In this document: in pieces, positions 9,322 through 18,875 of the stretch
Layout of the letters: each line of letters begins with the position of its first letter
How positions within the stretch are numbered: the stretch's first letter is position 1
From: Melghiribacillus thermohalophilus
Lineage (GTDB): Bacteria > Bacillota > Bacilli > Bacillales > Alkalibacillaceae
Direction: 5' to 3'
DNA: 64,000 nt
Assembly (NCBI RefSeq): GCF_004342905.1
Contig: NZ_SMAN01000002.1
Coordinates: 167,081 to 231,080 of the forward strand
Translations under genes and position numbers: made by a program
The notes under the pieces: model-generated
Seen by the model: the letters and a program-made list of their open reading frames with translations, nothing else
Told to the model about the DNA's origin: nothing
Databases searched by the model: none

Positions 9322-9722
9322 ATCAGAGCCTTGCGAATCGGAAATCAGGACTCACGCATGAAGAATCAGAGTTCATGCATGAGATATCAGTGTTCACGCA
9401 CGAGAAATCAGAACTCGCTGCAGAAGAATCAGAGTTCACGCGCGAGAAATCAGAACTCGCTGCAGAAGAATCAGGTCTCACGCACGAGAAATCAGGACTC
9501 GCTGCAGAAGAATCAGGTTTCGTGATCGAGAAATCAGGACTCACGCATGAAGAATCAGAGTTCCCGCACGAGAAATCAGGACTCACGCATGAAGAATCAG
9601 GGCTCACGCACGAGAAATCAGGACTCGTGCACGAAGAATCAGGGCTCAGGCGCGAGAAATCAGGATTTACGCTCGAATAATCAGGACTCACGATCGAAAT
9701 ATTCAGGACTTACGCAAGTCCT
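9322..9722. repeat. 21-bp tandem array 1 (about 19 units, ATCAG core, 42-bp super-period)
   Basis: ATCAG recurs at 9322, 9344, 9365, 9386 and then every 21 bases exactly to 9680, with a last degenerate copy at 9702. Each unit continues (G/A)(G/A)(C/T)TC-CGC-. The five bases before the core alternate strictly between GAGAA and GAAGA from unit 5 to unit 17, giving a 42-bp dimer. Because 21 is a multiple of 3, frames stay open on both strands (about 120 codons each), which is a property of the repeat and weak evidence of coding. A GTG at 9315 with GGGGA upstream could start a plus-strand frame, so translation is not fully excluded. It sits upstream of pgcA. Confidence 0.95.
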
Positions 9723-9793
9723 TGCAGGAGTTTGTTCAAGTGAATCGAAAGATAAAGAAGAAAAATATATACAGGTGACCAGGAGGTTTTTTG

Positions 9794-11515
9794 ATGCACT
9801 GGCAACACGCTTATCAAAAATGGAAGCATTTCGATAAACTGGATAAAGAATTAAAACAGCAGCTGGATAATATGGATGAAAAAGCACTGGAAGACGCTTT
9901 TTATAAACCTCTGACCTTTGGTACGGGCGGGATGCGCGGGGAACTTGGCCCCGGTACGAACCGGATGAACATTTATACCGTTCGGAAAGCAGCGGAGGGG
10001 CTGGCCCGTTATCTGATGGAAAAAGGCGAGGAGTGGTCGGCGAAAGGGATTGTGGTGGCCCACGATTCCCGGCACATGTCGCCGGAGTTTGCGCTTGAGA
10101 CGGCGAAAGTGATGGGAGCCCATCGGATTCCGGTGACATTGTTCACTTCCCTGCGTCCGACCCCGGAGCTTTCCTTTGCGGTCCGTCACCTGGGTGCTGC
10201 CGCTGGCGTGGTCATTACCGCCAGCCACAATCCGCCGGAATACAACGGCTACAAAGTTTATAACGAAGCCGGCGGTCAGGTCCCGCCGGATGAGGCCGAA
10301 AAGATCATCGCGAAGGTTCAGGAAGTGGAAAATGAACTGACGGTGAAGGTCGCTGAAAAAAAAGAAATGGAAACGAGGGGGCTGCTGCGCTGGGTCGATG
10401 AAGAAGTGGATGGACCGTATGTGCAGGCACTGGAGACAATTGTGCGGCGGCGTGACGTTATTCAAGAACAGGCGGACAGACTGAAAATAGTCTTCACCCC
10501 ACTGCATGGTACATCCCGTGACCTCCTTGTCCGTGGCCTGGATCAGCTGGGCTTTAAACATGTAACGGTTGTGGAGGAGCAGGCTCAGCCTGATCCGGAA
10601 TTTTCAACGGTGGAGTCACCGAACCCGGAAGAGCACCAGGCTTTTACCATGGCTATTGAATACGGAAAACGTTTGAATGCGGATATTTTAATCGGAACCG
10701 ACCCAGATGCTGACCGACTCGGTGTCGCCGTGAAAAATGACCAGGGTGACTATCCGGTTTTAACCGGTAACCAGCTCGGCGCTTTGATGCTGCATTACCT
10801 GCTTTCAAAAAGCGAGAAGCTCCCCGACAACGGCGTCATGATCAAAACCATCGTCACTTCCGAGATGGGACGGGCTATTGCCGATCATTTCGGTATTGCT
10901 ACCATCGACACCCTGACCGGCTTCAAATTTATCGGCGAAAAAATCCGCCAGTACGAATTGAGCGGTGAACATACCTTTTTATTTGGCTATGAAGAAAGTT
11001 ATGGCTATTTAATTGGCGACTTCGTTCGGGACAAAGACGCCATCCAGGCTGCCATCGTTGCCTGTGAAATGGCTGCGTACTACAAGACGAAAGGGAAAAC
11101 GCTGCTGGACGCCCTGAATGACCTGTATCAGCAGTTCGGTTATTATCGGGAGGATCTCCACTCCATCACCCTGAAAGGAAAAGAAGGGGAAGAGAAGATT
11201 CGCGGGATCATGGAAGACTTCCGAAAGAACCCCCTGGATCGTGCCGGTGATCTCCGCGTGTATGCAGTGGAAGACTATCAGACTGGTGAACGCACATTTG
11301 TCAAAGACGGACAGGTAGAATCCATCAATCTTCCCCGTGCCAGCGTCGTCAAGTTCTTGATGAACGACAACTGCTGGTGCTGCCTCCGCCCATCCGGTAC
11401 CGAGCCGAAGATGAAGTTTTACTTTGGGGTGAGGGGGGAAACGAGAGAAGCGTGCAACAAACGCCTGAAGGAGCTGAAAGAAGCCGTATTAAGCAGAGTA
11501 AAAGTAGAAGCATAA
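9794..11515 (+). CDS. pgcA: Phospho-sugar mutase (PgcA-type alpha-phosphoglucomutase)
   Basis: Interconverts glucose-1-phosphate and glucose-6-phosphate (and possibly other hexose phosphates), linking glycolysis to UDP-glucose and cell-surface polymers. The four mutase motifs are in order: catalytic-Ser loop VVITASHNPPEYNGY (TASHNP about 141-146), Mg loop GTDPDADRLGV (about 301), sugar loop GYEESYGY (about 396) and phosphate loop RPSGTEPKMKFY (about 532). The 573-residue length matches PgcA. The start is ATG 9794, 7 bases after AGGAGG; a TTG three bases earlier is less likely. Base composition is more GC-rich than the cluster at 17.6-25 kb. A decayed relative is at 17.03-17.17 kb. Confidence 0.93.
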   Translation: MHWQHAYQKWKHFDKLDKELKQQLDNMDEKALEDAFYKPLTFGTGGMRGELGPGTNRMNIYTVRKAAEGLARYLMEKGEEWSAKGIVVAHDSRHMSPEFALETAKVMGAHRIPVTLFTSLRPTPELSFAVRHLGAAAGVVITASHNPPEYNGYKVYNEAGGQVPPDEAEKIIAKVQEVENELTVKVAEKKEMETRGLLRWVDEEVDGPYVQALETIVRRRDVIQEQADRLKIVFTPLHGTSRDLLVRGLDQLGFKHVTVVEEQAQPDPEFSTVESPNPEEHQAFTMAIEYGKRLNADILIGTDPDADRLGVAVKNDQGDYPVLTGNQLGALMLHYLLSKSEKLPDNGVMIKTIVTSEMGRAIADHFGIATIDTLTGFKFIGEKIRQYELSGEHTFLFGYEESYGYLIGDFVRDKDAIQAAIVACEMAAYYKTKGKTLLDALNDLYQQFGYYREDLHSITLKGKEGEEKIRGIMEDFRKNPLDRAGDLRVYAVEDYQTGERTFVKDGQVESINLPRASVVKFLMNDNCWCCLRPSGTEPKMKFYFGVRGETREACNKRLKELKEAVLSRVKVEA

Positions 11516-11590
11516 ATGAAAACTGTCATTATACTTTTAACGGAAGAACGTCTTTGCTTACCTTTTTGGTAAAGTTGAAGCATAACGAAA

Positions 11591-11640
11591 ACCCTCTGTC
11601 CGGGAAACCGAAAGATTCCACGGACAGGGGTGTATTTTTT
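11591..11640 (+). terminator. Terminator after pgcA
   Basis: Stem ACCCTCTGTCCG / CGGACAGGGGTG with one bulge and an 18-base loop, followed by TATTTTTT. The rest of the gap to 11801 shows nothing else recognisable. Confidence 0.8.
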
Positions 11641-11801
11641 ACACTGGGTAGCCGTCCAAAGCACCTTTATCATCCCTGACATTCTATTACGGTGTAGAAT
11701 GATGCAGGCTATTCATAGCGGCTCATTTACAAACCAGCATAGACTTTAAACGGATTAAATCGAACAGAGGAACGGAAATTACTTGATTTCCAATTTAACA
11801 T

Positions 11802-13460
11802 TTATTCTTCAACAGGATGACTGGCCTCATACAATAACTGATCCAGTTCTGCCGTATAGGTCTGTTTTTCATGATCTGACCAATCCAATACTTTTGCTAA
11901 ATAATTCATCACTGCATCCTTATTTTGAAAAACCCACTGAATATTAAAGAAAATCGCGCCGGTTCGCCGAATAAAGAAGTCAACGGGCTTATAGGATAAC
12001 TCATGTTCAATAGAATAACGTAATATGGCATAAACGACAGGGTCCAAATGTTCTTGATGAGCACTGGATTTTTCATTTTGGTAAATGGCAAAAACATTGT
12101 CGACATTTGAGCCATATCGTTTGGTTAAATATTCAGCTTCAGTTGGAGATAAACCGATCTCTGTCCCTTCTTTAACCTTTGTCGTGACAAATTCTGCAAA
12201 CTTTTCAGACCCTCCGACGTCACCGCCGGAAATCGGGAGATGTTTGGTGGACGACTCTGGAAATTCTATACCATACTCTTCCTGCAACTGGTTGGCAATT
12301 AGATTAACAACATTTTCAGCCATTTTACGGTATCCTGTCAGTTTGCCTCCCGCAATAGAGATTAAACCAGATGGAGACACAAACATTTCGTCTTTTCTTG
12401 ATATTTCAGAAGGGCTTTTTCCTTCTTCATGTATAAGGGGGCGCAAACCGGCCCAGCTGGATTCAACATCTGCTGGCTGAATGTGTACATCCGGGAACAT
12501 GTAATCAATGGCTTTTAATAGATAATTTCGATCTTCAATGGTTACTTTCGGGGATGCTAAGTTTCCTGAATAAACAGTATCCGTCGTTCCAACATAGGTT
12601 TTACCTTCTCTGGGGATGGCAAAAACCATGCGTCCGTCTGGTGTATCAAAGTAAATCGCTTGTTGTAACGGGAATCGCCTGTGATCAAAGACTAAATGAA
12701 CGCCCTTGGTCAATTGCAGAAATTTTCCTTTTTTCGATTGGTCCAGTTCCCGGATTTGATCGACCCACGGTCCTGTGGCATTGACAATTTTTTTGGAAAT
12801 GACCGAGTGTCTGGTTCCATCCATTTGATCTTCAATGACTGCTCCTGCAACATGGTTGTTTTGGTAGGTTAGTTCGCACACTTTTGCATAATTCATTGCA
12901 AGTGCGCCTTTTTCGATTGCTTTTTTCATCACTTCTATGGTTAACCGAGCATCGTCCGTTTTATATTCCACATAATAGCCTGCCCCTTTTAAGCCTTCTT
13001 TTTTTAAAAGGGGTTCTTTCTCTAAAGCTTCGGATGGAGTTAACATTTTTCTCCGTTCACTTTTTTTCACACCCGCCAGAAAATCATAGGTGCGGAGGCC
13101 GATATTGGTTAAAAACGGTCCAAATGTTCCGCCTTCGTAAAAAGGAAGCATCATCCATTCAGGTGTTGTTACATGAGGCCCATTTTCGTAAACGACCGCC
13201 CTTTCTTTACCAACTTCTGAAACCATGCCAAATTCATATTGTTTTAAATAACGAAGTCCGCCGTGAATGAGTTTTGTCGACCTGCTTGATGTGCCTGCAG
13301 CAAAATCCTGCATGTCAACAACAGCAACCTTCATTCCCCTTGTTGCTGCATCTAACGCTATGCCGGCACCTGTAATTCCTCCGCCGATGACCAGCAAATC
13401 AAGTTCTGTTTCTTCCATTTTGTTGTATATTTCGGATCTTCTTAAGCTGGAAGATATCAT
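11802..13460 (-). CDS. glpD: Aerobic glycerol-3-phosphate dehydrogenase
   Basis: FAD-dependent, membrane-associated enzyme oxidising sn-glycerol-3-phosphate to dihydroxyacetone phosphate and passing electrons to quinone. The dinucleotide-binding LLVIGGGITGAGIALDAATRG begins near residue 22. SSRSTKLIHGGLRYLKQYEF and GKLTGYRKMAENVV are GlpD-typical. ATG 13460 is chosen because AAAGGAGCG lies just upstream, inside a longer frame that starts at 13481. The 552-residue length is normal. Last gene of the glpP-glpF-glpK-glpD order, about 80 bases after glpK, with no terminator-like leader of its own. Confidence 0.96.
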   Translation of the reverse strand: MISSSLRRSEIYNKMEETELDLLVIGGGITGAGIALDAATRGMKVAVVDMQDFAAGTSSRSTKLIHGGLRYLKQYEFGMVSEVGKERAVVYENGPHVTTPEWMMLPFYEGGTFGPFLTNIGLRTYDFLAGVKKSERRKMLTPSEALEKEPLLKKEGLKGAGYYVEYKTDDARLTIEVMKKAIEKGALAMNYAKVCELTYQNNHVAGAVIEDQMDGTRHSVISKKIVNATGPWVDQIRELDQSKKGKFLQLTKGVHLVFDHRRFPLQQAIYFDTPDGRMVFAIPREGKTYVGTTDTVYSGNLASPKVTIEDRNYLLKAIDYMFPDVHIQPADVESSWAGLRPLIHEEGKSPSEISRKDEMFVSPSGLISIAGGKLTGYRKMAENVVNLIANQLQEEYGIEFPESSTKHLPISGGDVGGSEKFAEFVTTKVKEGTEIGLSPTEAEYLTKRYGSNVDNVFAIYQNEKSSAHQEHLDPVVYAILRYSIEHELSYKPVDFFIRRTGAIFFNIQWVFQNKDAVMNYLAKVLDWSDHEKQTYTAELDQLLYEASHPVEE

Positions 13461-13542
13461 ATTTATCGCTCCTTTAAACATCAGATCACTTCATTTAGGT
13501 ATAGTAGTACAGTTAGACGAGTCCTCTAATGGCATAAAAGAA

Positions 13543-15051
<1,509 letters not shown>

Positions 15052-15092
15052 CTAAACGTTTTTGATATACGATAAACCTTTTTGGTATCGGT

Positions 15093-15932
15093 TTAACTCA
15101 TGCTTTTTTCGGACGCAACATCAGAATCAAAATAGGATTTCGATTTTTTTAATTCTGAGAATGCTGCTAAAAAGAGGATGACTGCCATCATAACAGATAA
15201 TATCCAGAAAGCGGTTCCAATTTCATGATGGAAAATGGCCTGATAAAAGACTGCCCCATAAATCCCTCCTATAATGGGCCCGACAACCGGAATCAAGGCA
15301 TAGCTCCAGTCAGAACGGCCTTTACCTGGAATCGGCAAGACTGCATGTGCAATTCTTGGGCCTAAATCTCGGGCAGGATTGATGGCATACCCTGTGGTTC
15401 CCCCTAAAGACATACCGATGGCAACAATTAGTAACCCCACTATAAATGGATTTAGTCCCTGTGTAAATTCATTGGCACCAATGAATAACAGTCCCAGTAA
15501 CAGAACAAACGTGCCTATGATCTCGCTAACCAGATTCGAAAGAGGGCTGCGTACAGCTGGATCCGTTGAAAATACAGCTAATTTGGCTCCTTGATCTTCA
15601 GTTTTGCTCCAGTGGGGCAGATATTGAAAAAACACAATCACTGCACCCAGAAACGCACCAATCATTTGAGCGGAAACATAGAGCGGCACTTTATCCCATG
15701 GAAATTCACCAATCGAAGCCATGCCAATCGTAACAGCAGGATTAATATGGGCACCAGAAATACTGCCTACTGCATAAATCGCCATGGTTACGGCAAGCCC
15801 CCACCCGATCGTGATGACGATCCACCCGGCTCCTTCTGCCTTTGAGTTTTTTAATACTACACCACCTACTACACCTCCTCCAAAAATAATCAAAATCATC
15901 GTCCCAATCAGTTCGGCTAAAAACGCTGACAT
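15093..15932 (-). CDS. glpF: Glycerol uptake facilitator
   Basis: Aquaglyceroporin-type channel for glycerol diffusion. The two NPA half-helix motifs are at residues 64-66 (GAHINPAVTIGM) and 185-187 (GYAINPARDLGPR). The Asp after the second NPAR marks glycerol facilitators rather than water channels. About six membrane helices; 279 residues. ATG 15932 is the start, with GAGGAGGATG 7 bases upstream; the in-frame ATG at 15941 is inside that site. First structural gene behind the antitermination leader and cre-overlapped promoter. Confidence 0.95.
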   Translation of the reverse strand: MSAFLAELIGTMILIIFGGGVVGGVVLKNSKAEGAGWIVITIGWGLAVTMAIYAVGSISGAHINPAVTIGMASIGEFPWDKVPLYVSAQMIGAFLGAVIVFFQYLPHWSKTEDQGAKLAVFSTDPAVRSPLSNLVSEIIGTFVLLLGLLFIGANEFTQGLNPFIVGLLIVAIGMSLGGTTGYAINPARDLGPRIAHAVLPIPGKGRSDWSYALIPVVGPIIGGIYGAVFYQAIFHHEIGTAFWILSVMMAVILFLAAFSELKKSKSYFDSDVASEKSMS

Positions 15933-15983
15933 GTTAACCATCCTCCTCCTCGTTTTTTTTAATATTCAAAAAAATAAGCATAT

Positions 15984-16043
15984 AAAAAACCCACACTTCG
16001 GACCTATACTTCCATTTAGCGGAAGTATGGCTAAAGTGTGGGT
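15984..16043 (-). promoter_or_regulatory. GlpP-type antitermination leader (terminator hairpin) of glpF
   Basis: Read on the minus strand, ACCCACACTT pairs with AAGTGTGGGT, and an inner stem CATACTTCC pairs with GGAAGTATAG. Six T residues follow directly. The hairpin lies in the untranslated leader 50 bases before glpF, while glpP is the next gene upstream. This matches the known GlpP scheme in Bacillus, in which glycerol-3-phosphate-loaded GlpP permits readthrough. The structure is seen; the mechanism is by analogy. Confidence 0.88.
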
Positions 16044-16080
16044 CTCAACATCTCCGACACAATCTTAACTTGTTAATTCA

Positions 16081-16109
16081 AATTTACATTACTATGAAAG
16101 CGCTGTCAA
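16081..16109 (-). promoter_or_regulatory. Sigma-A promoter of glpF
   Basis: On the minus strand a consensus -35 TTGACA (16109-16104) and -10 TAAATT (16086-16081) are separated by 17 bases. It lies between glpP and the terminator hairpin, so glpFKD can be transcribed independently of glpP. Confidence 0.8.
16095..16108. promoter_or_regulatory. cre site (CcpA operator) overlapping the glpF -35 region
   Basis: TGAAAGCGCTGTCA fits the cre consensus TGWAANCGNTNWCA at every position. It covers the -35 element and spacer of the glpF promoter, a position expected to block RNA polymerase when CcpA/HPr-Ser-P is bound. This gives carbon catabolite repression of glycerol use. Confidence 0.85.
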
Positions 16110-16239
16110 TACCTGATATGGAAAAAGATTCACATACTGAATAAATATGAGGAAGGCCCGACCTGATCAATTTGAGCCCAATTGAGAACCCATGAAAAAG
16201 CAGAACAAGACCGCTTTATATAATATAGGACAAACCATT

Positions 16240-16785
16240 TTAGCAATCCCACAGGTCGATATGAGAAGTCGTAACTGCGCTGGCACCTGCCTGTAATGCC
16301 ATCTCTACATCTTTAGATGTTCGAATGAGTCCACCTGCAATGACGGGCAAACCTGTTTTTTCACTCACTTCCTTTATCATTCTGGGAATGATCCCGGGTA
16401 ACACCTCAACATAATCAGGTTTGACATTGCCTGTCATTTTTAAGTTGTGATCCAGTGCATGGCTGTCCAGCAAAAACAACCTTTGAACAGCCGTGACATG
16501 ATGTTTTTTTGCCAGTGAGATCACGTTGACTTTAGTAGAAATCATTCCGTCTACTTCTAAATGACGTATCAGAAATTCAATGCCGTATTCATCCGTCTTT
16601 AATCCCTGGATTAAATCGACATGAAGCCATACTTTTTTGTTATATCTTTTGGCATATTTCACTATACTTGCCAACTGTGAAAGTCTTGTCTCTAAAAAAA
16701 TCACGTGCTCATGATTGCTTGAAAGAATTTTTTCAAAATCGCGCAGGTTGCGTACCGCTGGTAAAATACCCTGTAATTGTATCAT
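16240..16785 (-). CDS. glpP: Glycerol uptake operon antiterminator GlpP
   Basis: RNA-binding antiterminator of 181 residues that responds to glycerol-3-phosphate. The TIM-barrel-like sequence includes GILPAVRNLRDFEKIL at the start, VWLHVDLIQGLKTDEYGIEFL in the middle, and PDYVEVLPGIIPRMI with GLPVIAGGLIRTSKDV towards the end. All are typical of the family. GAGGTG precedes the ATG by 9 bases. Upstream of glpF on the same strand, as in Bacillus. Its target hairpin is in the 300-base gap to glpF. Confidence 0.95.
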   Translation of the reverse strand: MIQLQGILPAVRNLRDFEKILSSNHEHVIFLETRLSQLASIVKYAKRYNKKVWLHVDLIQGLKTDEYGIEFLIRHLEVDGMISTKVNVISLAKKHHVTAVQRLFLLDSHALDHNLKMTGNVKPDYVEVLPGIIPRMIKEVSEKTGLPVIAGGLIRTSKDVEMALQAGASAVTTSHIDLWDC

Positions 16786-17029
16786 TGGGAATTCACCTCA
16801 CGTTCAAAACCTTATCCATACGTGTTATTAAACATATATATGGTCGAAAATCAATATTAGAAGTACGCAGACTTTTAGGGAGCATAGTAGCAGAAGGTGA
16901 CGAATAGGTGTATGATCATGATGTCATTTTTGAATAATATATTACTAAAATAACAAATGAATCAAAATTTTATTGTATTTTTTGTCAAAAGGGTTATTTT
17001 AATTAGATCCATTGATTAAACTGCATCTT

Positions 17030-17172
17030 CAGAATGACGATTTCATCCGGTATAAAGATATCACCCAGGATGCCATTGTCGTCTGCGAAATGGTAGGGTC
17101 TAAGGCAAAAGGCAAAACGTTGACGCTGCCTCCATCCATTCGACACCATGACGAAGATGAAGTGTGCTTCAT
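17030..17172 (+). pseudogene. Decayed fragment of a phospho-sugar mutase gene
   Basis: Two short segments resemble pgcA. Bases about 17035-17120 (DDFIRYKDITQDAIVVCEM..KGKTL) match pgcA near 11013-11105 (GDFVRDKDAIQAAIVACEM..KGKTL). Bases about 17124-17170 match DNA of the pgcA phosphate loop (about 11379-11424, roughly three quarters identical, ungapped) but in another frame. The roughly 270 bases between the two segments in pgcA are missing. An open frame across it (17012-17206) is therefore judged a remnant. A weak GC-rich hairpin and TTGTTTTAT follow at 17227-17277. Rest of the 16786-17580 gap: no other gene seen. Confidence 0.65.
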
Positions 17173-17590
17173 GTCGAGCGGTTGCAGGTATGAAAAGAAA
17201 CTGTAATGACTATGGAAAAGCTTGAAAAAAGCCCTCGCCCGTGACCGTGATTCGCTTGCGGACGGGGGTTGTTTTATATAAAAAAGTTCCCCTGAGATAG
17301 TTCTATATATGGCGAGCACGATAGATTGAAGATATCGGCCGGCAAATGATTCAAATATTAATCGAAAAAGAAAGGAATAACCAGAGAGAATTGAAGATAT
17401 GATGCTTCATGTAATTTTTTCCATTCTTTAAAATCACGAATTACAGGGCATGATCATCGAAGGAGGCACGAGAATATGTTCTAAGAAATAAAGTCCTCAG
17501 GAAAGGGGAATAAATGATTGAATCCCCGATGTCCATAAAAAAACTTAGACTACAAATAGAACAAATTTTTAAAATTTTTTCAATTGCTAC

Positions 17591-17619
17591 TTTACAGAAA
17601 CCGACAATTATTTTAAAAT
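17591..17619 (+). promoter_or_regulatory. Promoter of the ROK/ABC operon
   Basis: TTTACA at 17591-17596 and TAAAAT at 17614-17619 are separated by 17 bases. The predicted transcription start is just before the inverted repeat at 17630, about 70 bases upstream of the ROK start codon. Confidence 0.55.
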
Positions 17620-17629
17620 ATACAGCAAG

Positions 17630-17658
17630 AGTTAGTTAGTTAACTTTACTTACTAACT
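17630..17658. promoter_or_regulatory. Inverted-repeat operator, probable ROK repressor site
   Basis: Arms AGTTAGTTAG (17630-17639) and CTTACTAACT (17649-17658) are inverted with one mismatch, centred 9 bases apart. The half-site resembles the known XylR/ROK operator element AGTTAGTTT of bacilli. It lies directly downstream of the -10 box and before the ROK gene, so autorepression is expected. Confidence 0.65.
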
Positions 17659-17693
17659 TTGATGACGCAGTACCTTATAAGGAGAATTAGGAT

Positions 17694-18842
17694 ATGCAGA
17701 AAAAAAATACTGAACATATAGAGATGGTATTAAGTTGTGTAAAAAAGGAACAAATTACTTCAAGAGCAGAGATCGCAAAAAAACTTTCATTAAGTAAACC
17801 TACAGTTTCGAAAATTGTCAATCAGTTAATAGATGAGGATTGGGTGTTCGAAACAGGGACCGGAGAAGCGTCGACAAGCGGTGGAAGAAAACCTGTCAAG
17901 CTAAAGTTTAATCCCAGGAAAGCGTTTGTTATAGGTGTAGATATTGGGGGAACAAAAGTAGCTGTCGGGATATTGGATCTGGTGGGAAATGTTTGTGCAT
18001 ATAGTGAATTTCCTACCCAGCAATATATCGCTAATGGATTTTTTGAACAAATGAAATATAAAATAGATGCTATGATCAAAGAAAATCGAATTGAAAAATC
18101 CAAAATACTGGGAATGGGGGTAGGGATTCCTGGAATTACAAATGTAGAGAGTGGAGTTGTTCAAGATGCCCCGGCACTTGGATGGAAAAGCTTCCCTGTC
18201 AAAGAAAAACTAAAAGAATTCTTCGACATCCCTATCTACATTGATAATGATGTCAATATTAATGTTCTCGGTGAGCAATGGAAAGGAGCTGGAAAAGGAA
18301 AATCCAACCTGATTTATATCGCTATTGGGACGGGTATTGGAAGCGGAATTATGATAAACGGAGAATTATACCGCGGAAGCAATTACAGTGCCGGTGAAAT
18401 GGGTTATATGGTTACCGACCGTCAATATGCAAATAAATACTATCCCGTATATGAAGGATACGGTTTTTTAGAAAGTGTAGCAAGTGGCTCATCTATTGGA
18501 AATTCACTGACTAGAAAACTAGGCTACAAGATAACTGCTGATGAAGCATTTTCTCTTTATGAACAAGGGAATCCAGCTGTGAAAGATGTGATAGAAGAAG
18601 CAGTAGATCATTTGTCAATTGGTATTGCCAATTATATTTCTCTGTTAGACCCAGAAGTTGTCATTGTGGGGGGAGGTGTAAGCGGGTCATTCTCATTATT
18701 CGAACAAACAATTAAGGACGCTATTAGCCATTATACTCCTCAGAAGTGTAAAGTAGTGAAAACCACATTCGGGAAGGAAGCAGGGGTCATTGGAGCAGTA
18801 GCTCTATTTCTAAAAGAGTATGGAGGCATTTTTAAAATTTAG
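17694..18842 (+). CDS. ROK-family transcriptional repressor with winged-helix domain
   Basis: 382 residues. The N-terminal HTH has SRAEIAKKLSLSKPTVSKIVNQLI at about 23-46. The ROK sugar-kinase-like domain follows, with phosphate loop GVDIGGTKVAVGILD near residue 82 and VGGGVSGSFSLFEQ near 325. The GTGIGSGIMINGELYRGSNYSAGEMGYM stretch carries part of the ROK signature, but the usual zinc-binding Cys cluster is not evident (TDRQYANKYYPVYEGYGFLES instead). Such proteins sense sugars or amino sugars. It heads an operon with an ABC importer, a lyase and NagB. Good site AAGGAGAA upstream. Confidence 0.88.
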   Translation: MQKKNTEHIEMVLSCVKKEQITSRAEIAKKLSLSKPTVSKIVNQLIDEDWVFETGTGEASTSGGRKPVKLKFNPRKAFVIGVDIGGTKVAVGILDLVGNVCAYSEFPTQQYIANGFFEQMKYKIDAMIKENRIEKSKILGMGVGIPGITNVESGVVQDAPALGWKSFPVKEKLKEFFDIPIYIDNDVNINVLGEQWKGAGKGKSNLIYIAIGTGIGSGIMINGELYRGSNYSAGEMGYMVTDRQYANKYYPVYEGYGFLESVASGSSIGNSLTRKLGYKITADEAFSLYEQGNPAVKDVIEEAVDHLSIGIANYISLLDPEVVIVGGGVSGSFSLFEQTIKDAISHYTPQKCKVVKTTFGKEAGVIGAVALFLKEYGGIFKI

Positions 18843-18875
18843 AATGCAAACACAAAAATGAAAGGGGTTTCATAC

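Noticed and set aside
9315..9691. Long frames on both strands (about 120 codons each) with repeats of the type HEKSGLT and SPDFSC
   Set aside because: They result from a 21-bp period on both strands at once. No homologous non-repeat domain is attached. The repeat explanation is simpler, although the plus-strand GTG has a possible ribosome-binding site.
17012..17206. 64-codon gene
   Set aside because: Matches two separated pieces of pgcA with a frame change between them, so it is treated as a pseudogene fragment.
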